Origin: Streptococcus suis S735
GTDB lineage: Bacteria > Bacillota > Bacilli > Lactobacillales > Streptococcaceae
Direction of reading: 5' to 3'
Length of the DNA stretch: 64,000 nt
NCBI RefSeq assembly: GCF_000294495.1
Contig: NC_018526.1
Coordinates: 1,674,001-1,738,000, forward strand
In this document: positions 60,948-64,000 of the stretch, one piece after another
Numbering within the stretch: position 1 is the stretch's first letter
How the letters are laid out: every line of letters starts with the position of its first letter
The notes under the pieces: model-generated
The model's database searches: none
Seen by the model: the letters and a program-made list of their open reading frames with translations, nothing else
What the model was told of the DNA's origin: nothing
Position numbers and translations under genes: made by a program

Positions 60948-61550
60948 TTAGTTACCAAAAACCTTTACACGGTCAGAATCCGCCATATAGTCTTTGTCTG
61001 CTGCTGGAGCTGCAATGCTTCCGAATGGTGCTTGGGCGCGGAGTTTCCAGTTAGCTGGGATACCGTATTTTTCAGCAACTTGTGCATCAACCAATGGGTT
61101 GTAGTGTTGTACGTTCATACCGATATTTTTCTCAGCAAAGGCCAACCATACTGCGTACAAGTTGATACCATGAGCTTGTTCAGACCAGATTGGGAAGTTT
61201 TCAGCGTAAAGTGGGAAGCTTTCTTGTAAGCCTTTCACCACGTCTTGGTCTTCGAAGAACAAGATAGTACCGGCACCAGCCGCAAAACCAGCTAAGCGAC
61301 CTTTTGTAGCTTCAAAAGCTTCTGCAGGCGTTACTTTTTCCAATTCGCTGTAGGCAATTTCGTTCCAGAAAACTTCTGACTCCGCACCAAAAAGTACCAC
61401 TGCACGGCTAGATTGTGAGTTGAAAGCTGATGGAGATTCTTTCATGGCTTTCTCAACAAGTGCTACTACTTCTTCATTTGATACTGGCAAGTCTTTACCA
61501 AGTGCGTAGATTGAACGGCGAGTTTCTTGAAGTTTTGCAAAGTTTGACAT
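60948..61550 (-). CDS. Nitroreductase family protein
   Basis: The 200-residue protein is a nitroreductase family flavoenzyme, starting with TRRSIYALGKDLPVSNEEVVALVEKA and with PSAFNSQSSRAVVLFG (FMN-binding region) and FGSIAAPAADKD near the C-terminus. It probably uses NAD(P)H and FMN to reduce quinones or nitro compounds. The natural substrate is unknown. The start follows AAGAGGAAAACAT. Confidence 0.9.
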   Translation of the reverse strand: MSNFAKLQETRRSIYALGKDLPVSNEEVVALVEKAMKESPSAFNSQSSRAVVLFGAESEVFWNEIAYSELEKVTPAEAFEATKGRLAGFAAGAGTILFFEDQDVVKGLQESFPLYAENFPIWSEQAHGINLYAVWLAFAEKNIGMNVQHYNPLVDAQVAEKYGIPANWKLRAQAPFGSIAAPAADKDYMADSDRVKVFGN

Positions 61551-61735
61551 ATGTTTTCCTCTTTTCTATTTGTTACTACATAGTAGTTTTTATCACTATA
61601 GGGAGATTGTATCATTATTACTAAGTAGTGTCAAATTCCTAGTCTGACTTTTTTATACTCCGTGAAAATTAAGCTAGTTACAGCAGATAGTCTGATTTTC
61701 ATAAAGTAGTGACAGAGAATTTACAAAAAGATGGC

Positions 61736-61779
61736 AAAAAAAGCCTATCAAATACTTAAGATACATTGATAGACCCTTC
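61736..61779 (-). terminator. Terminator after the LemA-like gene
   Basis: Minus-strand GTCTATCAATGTATC and GTATTTGATAGGC pair and run into TTTTTTTGCC just past the stop codon. Confidence 0.75.
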
Positions 61780-61785
61780 TTTATC

Positions 61786-62460
61786 TTATAGCCCCAACAT
61801 CTCGTCTGTAAAATCAGTCAGCGAATGTTCCTTATAAAATTCCAAGTCCTTCAGGCGAATGATTTTGGCAATGACGCTAATCGGAAACTGATGCAACAGA
61901 GTATTGAAATACTCAACCTGCTGATTGTATGAAATCTTCCATTGTGCTAAATTATTTTCTGTTTCAAAAATTTCATTCAGTAACCTTTCAATATGTTTAT
62001 TGGCCATCAATTCCGGCATTTGACGCAAAAATTGACCAAATTCTTGTGAACTTTCAATCTTGGTGGATTTCATAACAGTTTTTTCTTCAACCGTTCGAAT
62101 TTTGGAAACGGATTTATTGATGTCCAAAATGGTTTCTTTTTCAAGATTCTGGTGTTTTTCAACCAAGCGGTTTGCTTTCTTCATCAAGGCCTGATTGCGC
62201 TCTTCAATAACAACGATATGACTTTTACTAGCTTTCGCGGCTTGTTCAGCCTGACGAAGTTGGTTATACTTCATAATGATATGGAGAATGAAACTCGTTA
62301 GTATACCAGCAATCACAGTAAAACCTGGAAAAGGTTCGTAAATACCTGATGATGATTCCGGTGTGGCAAAAGATAAGATCAATGTCCACAAGATAGTAGA
62401 AAGCAGTACTAGACCAATTCCTTTTAATAACTCAACTAAAATATTTCTTTTTTTCATCAT
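61786..62460 (-). CDS. LemA-like membrane protein
   Basis: The 224-residue protein has two N-terminal membrane segments (about 10-28 and 47-62), a charged helical middle, and a C-terminal segment (NLAQWKISYNQQVEYFNTLLHQFPISVIAKI) that matches the LemA four-helix domain. LemA proteins are membrane-linked with unknown function. It lies 8 bases after polC on the same strand and may be co-transcribed with it. Confidence 0.75.
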   Translation of the reverse strand: MMKKRNILVELLKGIGLVLLSTILWTLILSFATPESSSGIYEPFPGFTVIAGILTSFILHIIMKYNQLRQAEQAAKASKSHIVVIEERNQALMKKANRLVEKHQNLEKETILDINKSVSKIRTVEEKTVMKSTKIESSQEFGQFLRQMPELMANKHIERLLNEIFETENNLAQWKISYNQQVEYFNTLLHQFPISVIAKIIRLKDLEFYKEHSLTDFTDEMLGL

Positions 62461-62468
62461 TTCCTTTT

Positions 62469-64000
62469 TTAAAACAAATCATCAAAGAGACTCAACTGGT
62501 TATCCTCTGGCATTTTACCGAGGATGCCCATTTCATCCATTTTTTCAACAAGCGTACCTGACAATCCACCACGTTTACGGAGTTCTGTCTTGGAGAGAAA
62601 TTCTCCTTCGGCACGCGCCGCCACAACCTGCTTGGCAACGTTCTCTCCCAGACCATCCATAGCGACAAATGGTGGGATGAGGGTATCTTCTTCAATCAGA
62701 AAGTCGGTCGCATGGGATTTGTAGAGGTCCAACTTACCGAACTTGAAGCCACGTTCCAGCATTTCATTTACCAATTCAAGTGTGGTATAGAGATCCTGCT
62801 CAACGTTCGAAGCTTCATTGTTTTTCTTCTTGAGGGCGATTTCTTCCATCTTAGCCTTGACTCGTTCCAAGCCACCGGACATGGTTGCCAAATCAAATGC
62901 CTTGGCCCGAATAGAGAAATAAGCGCAATAGTAGTAAAGTGGGTGATGAACCTTGAAATAGGCAACCCGCAAGGCCATCATAACGTAGGCAGCCGCGTGG
63001 GCTTTAGGGAACATGTACTTGATTTTTCCACAGGATTCGATGTACCAGTCTGGCACCTTGTTATCCTTCATGGCTTGAATGTAGCCATTTCGCTCTTCCT
63101 CAGAAATCTTGAGCCACAAGCCCTTCCGCACCCGCTCCATGATATTAAAGGCCATCTTAGGTGGCAAACCTGCGTGCATGAGGTAAACCATGATGTCATC
63201 CCGACAACCGATAACAGTAGATAGATTAGCAATTCCTGCCTTAATCAAGTCCTGGGCATTGCCCAACCAAACGTCTGTACCGTGCGATAGACCAGATAAC
63301 TGCAAGAGTTCCGAAAAAGTGGTCGGTTTGGTTTCCTCCACCATCCCCCGTACAAAGTTGGTTCCAAATTCAGGAATGCCCAGCATACCTGTCGGTGTCC
63401 CAATCTGCTCTGGGGTAACACCCAGAATTTCCGTACCAGAAAAAAGAGCCATAACCCCCTTATCATCAGCAGGAATAGTTTGCGGATCGATGCCTGACAA
63501 GTCCTGCAACTTCCGAACCATGGTTGGATCATCGTGTCCCAGAATATCGAGTTTCAAGACGTTTTCATCAATATCGTGGAAGTTAAAGTGGGTGGTCTGC
63601 CAGCTGGCTGTCACATCATCGGCAGGATACTGAACAGGGGTAAAGTCATAGACATCCATGTAGTCAGGAAATACAATAATTCCCCCTGGGTGCTGACCAG
63701 TCGTTCGTTTGACACCAGCTGCTCCAGCAGCCAGGCGTTCTACTTCCACATCTCTATAGAATTTGCCATAATCCCGCTCATAGCCTCGGACAAAACCATA
63801 GGCAGTCTTGGCAGCTACCGTACCAACCGTTCCTGCACGGAAGGCATTTTCTTCACCAAAAATATCCCGAACATCCAAATGGGCAGACGGTTGGTCATCC
63901 CCTGAGAAGTTCAAGTCAATATCGGGAACCTTGTCTCCATCGAAACCAAGGAAGGTCTCGAAAGGAATGTCCTGTCCATCTTTTTTATACTTGGTCCCAC
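62469..64000 (-). CDS. polC: DNA polymerase III PolC-type alpha subunit, 3' part
   Basis: The last 510 residues of PolC lie in the window; the 5' part is cut by the window edge, and the in-frame ATG at 63914 is internal. [13 protein letters not shown] [22 protein letters not shown] marks the PolIII catalytic palm, with [12 protein letters not shown] and [19 protein letters not shown] in the C-terminal region. PolC is the replicative polymerase of Firmicutes. It appears intact to the stop at 62469. Confidence 0.95.

Overview
The window reads as chromosomal DNA of a low-GC Gram-positive coccus of the genus Streptococcus, and Streptococcus suis or a close relative fits best. Supporting signs are a PolC-type polymerase, a YSIRK/LPXTG surface protein, MsmK-type sugar ATPase, PyrR and CodY style control sites, and housekeeping gene orders known from streptococci. 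No tRNA, rRNA, CRISPR array or prophage was seen. Species is an inference.

Layout. 1-7 kb: ilvD, small genes, a frameshifted flavin-binding oxidase-like gene, rplM-rpsI with an L13 leader, then degV-yacP-rlmB. 7-35.6 kb: an accessory block with a PASTA/SH3 membrane protein, two small membrane genes, msmK, a YesMN-type two-component system with two extra genes, a broken IS110 element, a three-gene carbohydrate ABC transporter, GH20, ROK kinase, GH38, GH125, GH92 and a large cell-wall-anchored GH85 endoglycosidase. 35.6-41.3 kb: mrnC, cysS, a small membrane gene, a nucleoside phosphorylase, cysE and pnp. 41.4-46.4 kb: a MurNAc salvage locus (murQ, PTS, broken mupG, divergent murR). 46.5-54.2 kb: rpsO, pyrP with a PyrR attenuator, small genes, rsuA, MFS transporter, def, a YrdC protein. 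54.2-59.1 kb: leuABCD with promoter, CodY-like box, leader peptide and attenuator. 59.1-64 kb: a GlsB-like protein, pepS, nitroreductase, LemA-like protein and the 3' part of polC.

The main biological theme is a compact N-glycan foraging locus of about 25 kb. The surface GH85 enzyme would release glycans from host glycoproteins, the ABC transporter (probably powered by MsmK) would import them, and cytoplasmic GH92, GH38, GH125 and GH20 enzymes would trim them, with a ROK kinase acting on a released sugar. CcpA-type cre sites lie at GH92 and msmK. In pneumococcus the related parts are spread over several loci. Here they sit together and appear to split the cysE-cysS-mrnC-rlmB-yacP order that is conserved in many Firmicutes.

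The window also holds several decaying or slippage-prone genes (a PPOx-like gene with a GT-repeat frameshift, mupG with an AT duplication, a PASTA gene with an A7 tract at its 5' end, an IS110 transposase and several short remnants) and a family of three dispersed intergenic repeats of 180-290 bp.
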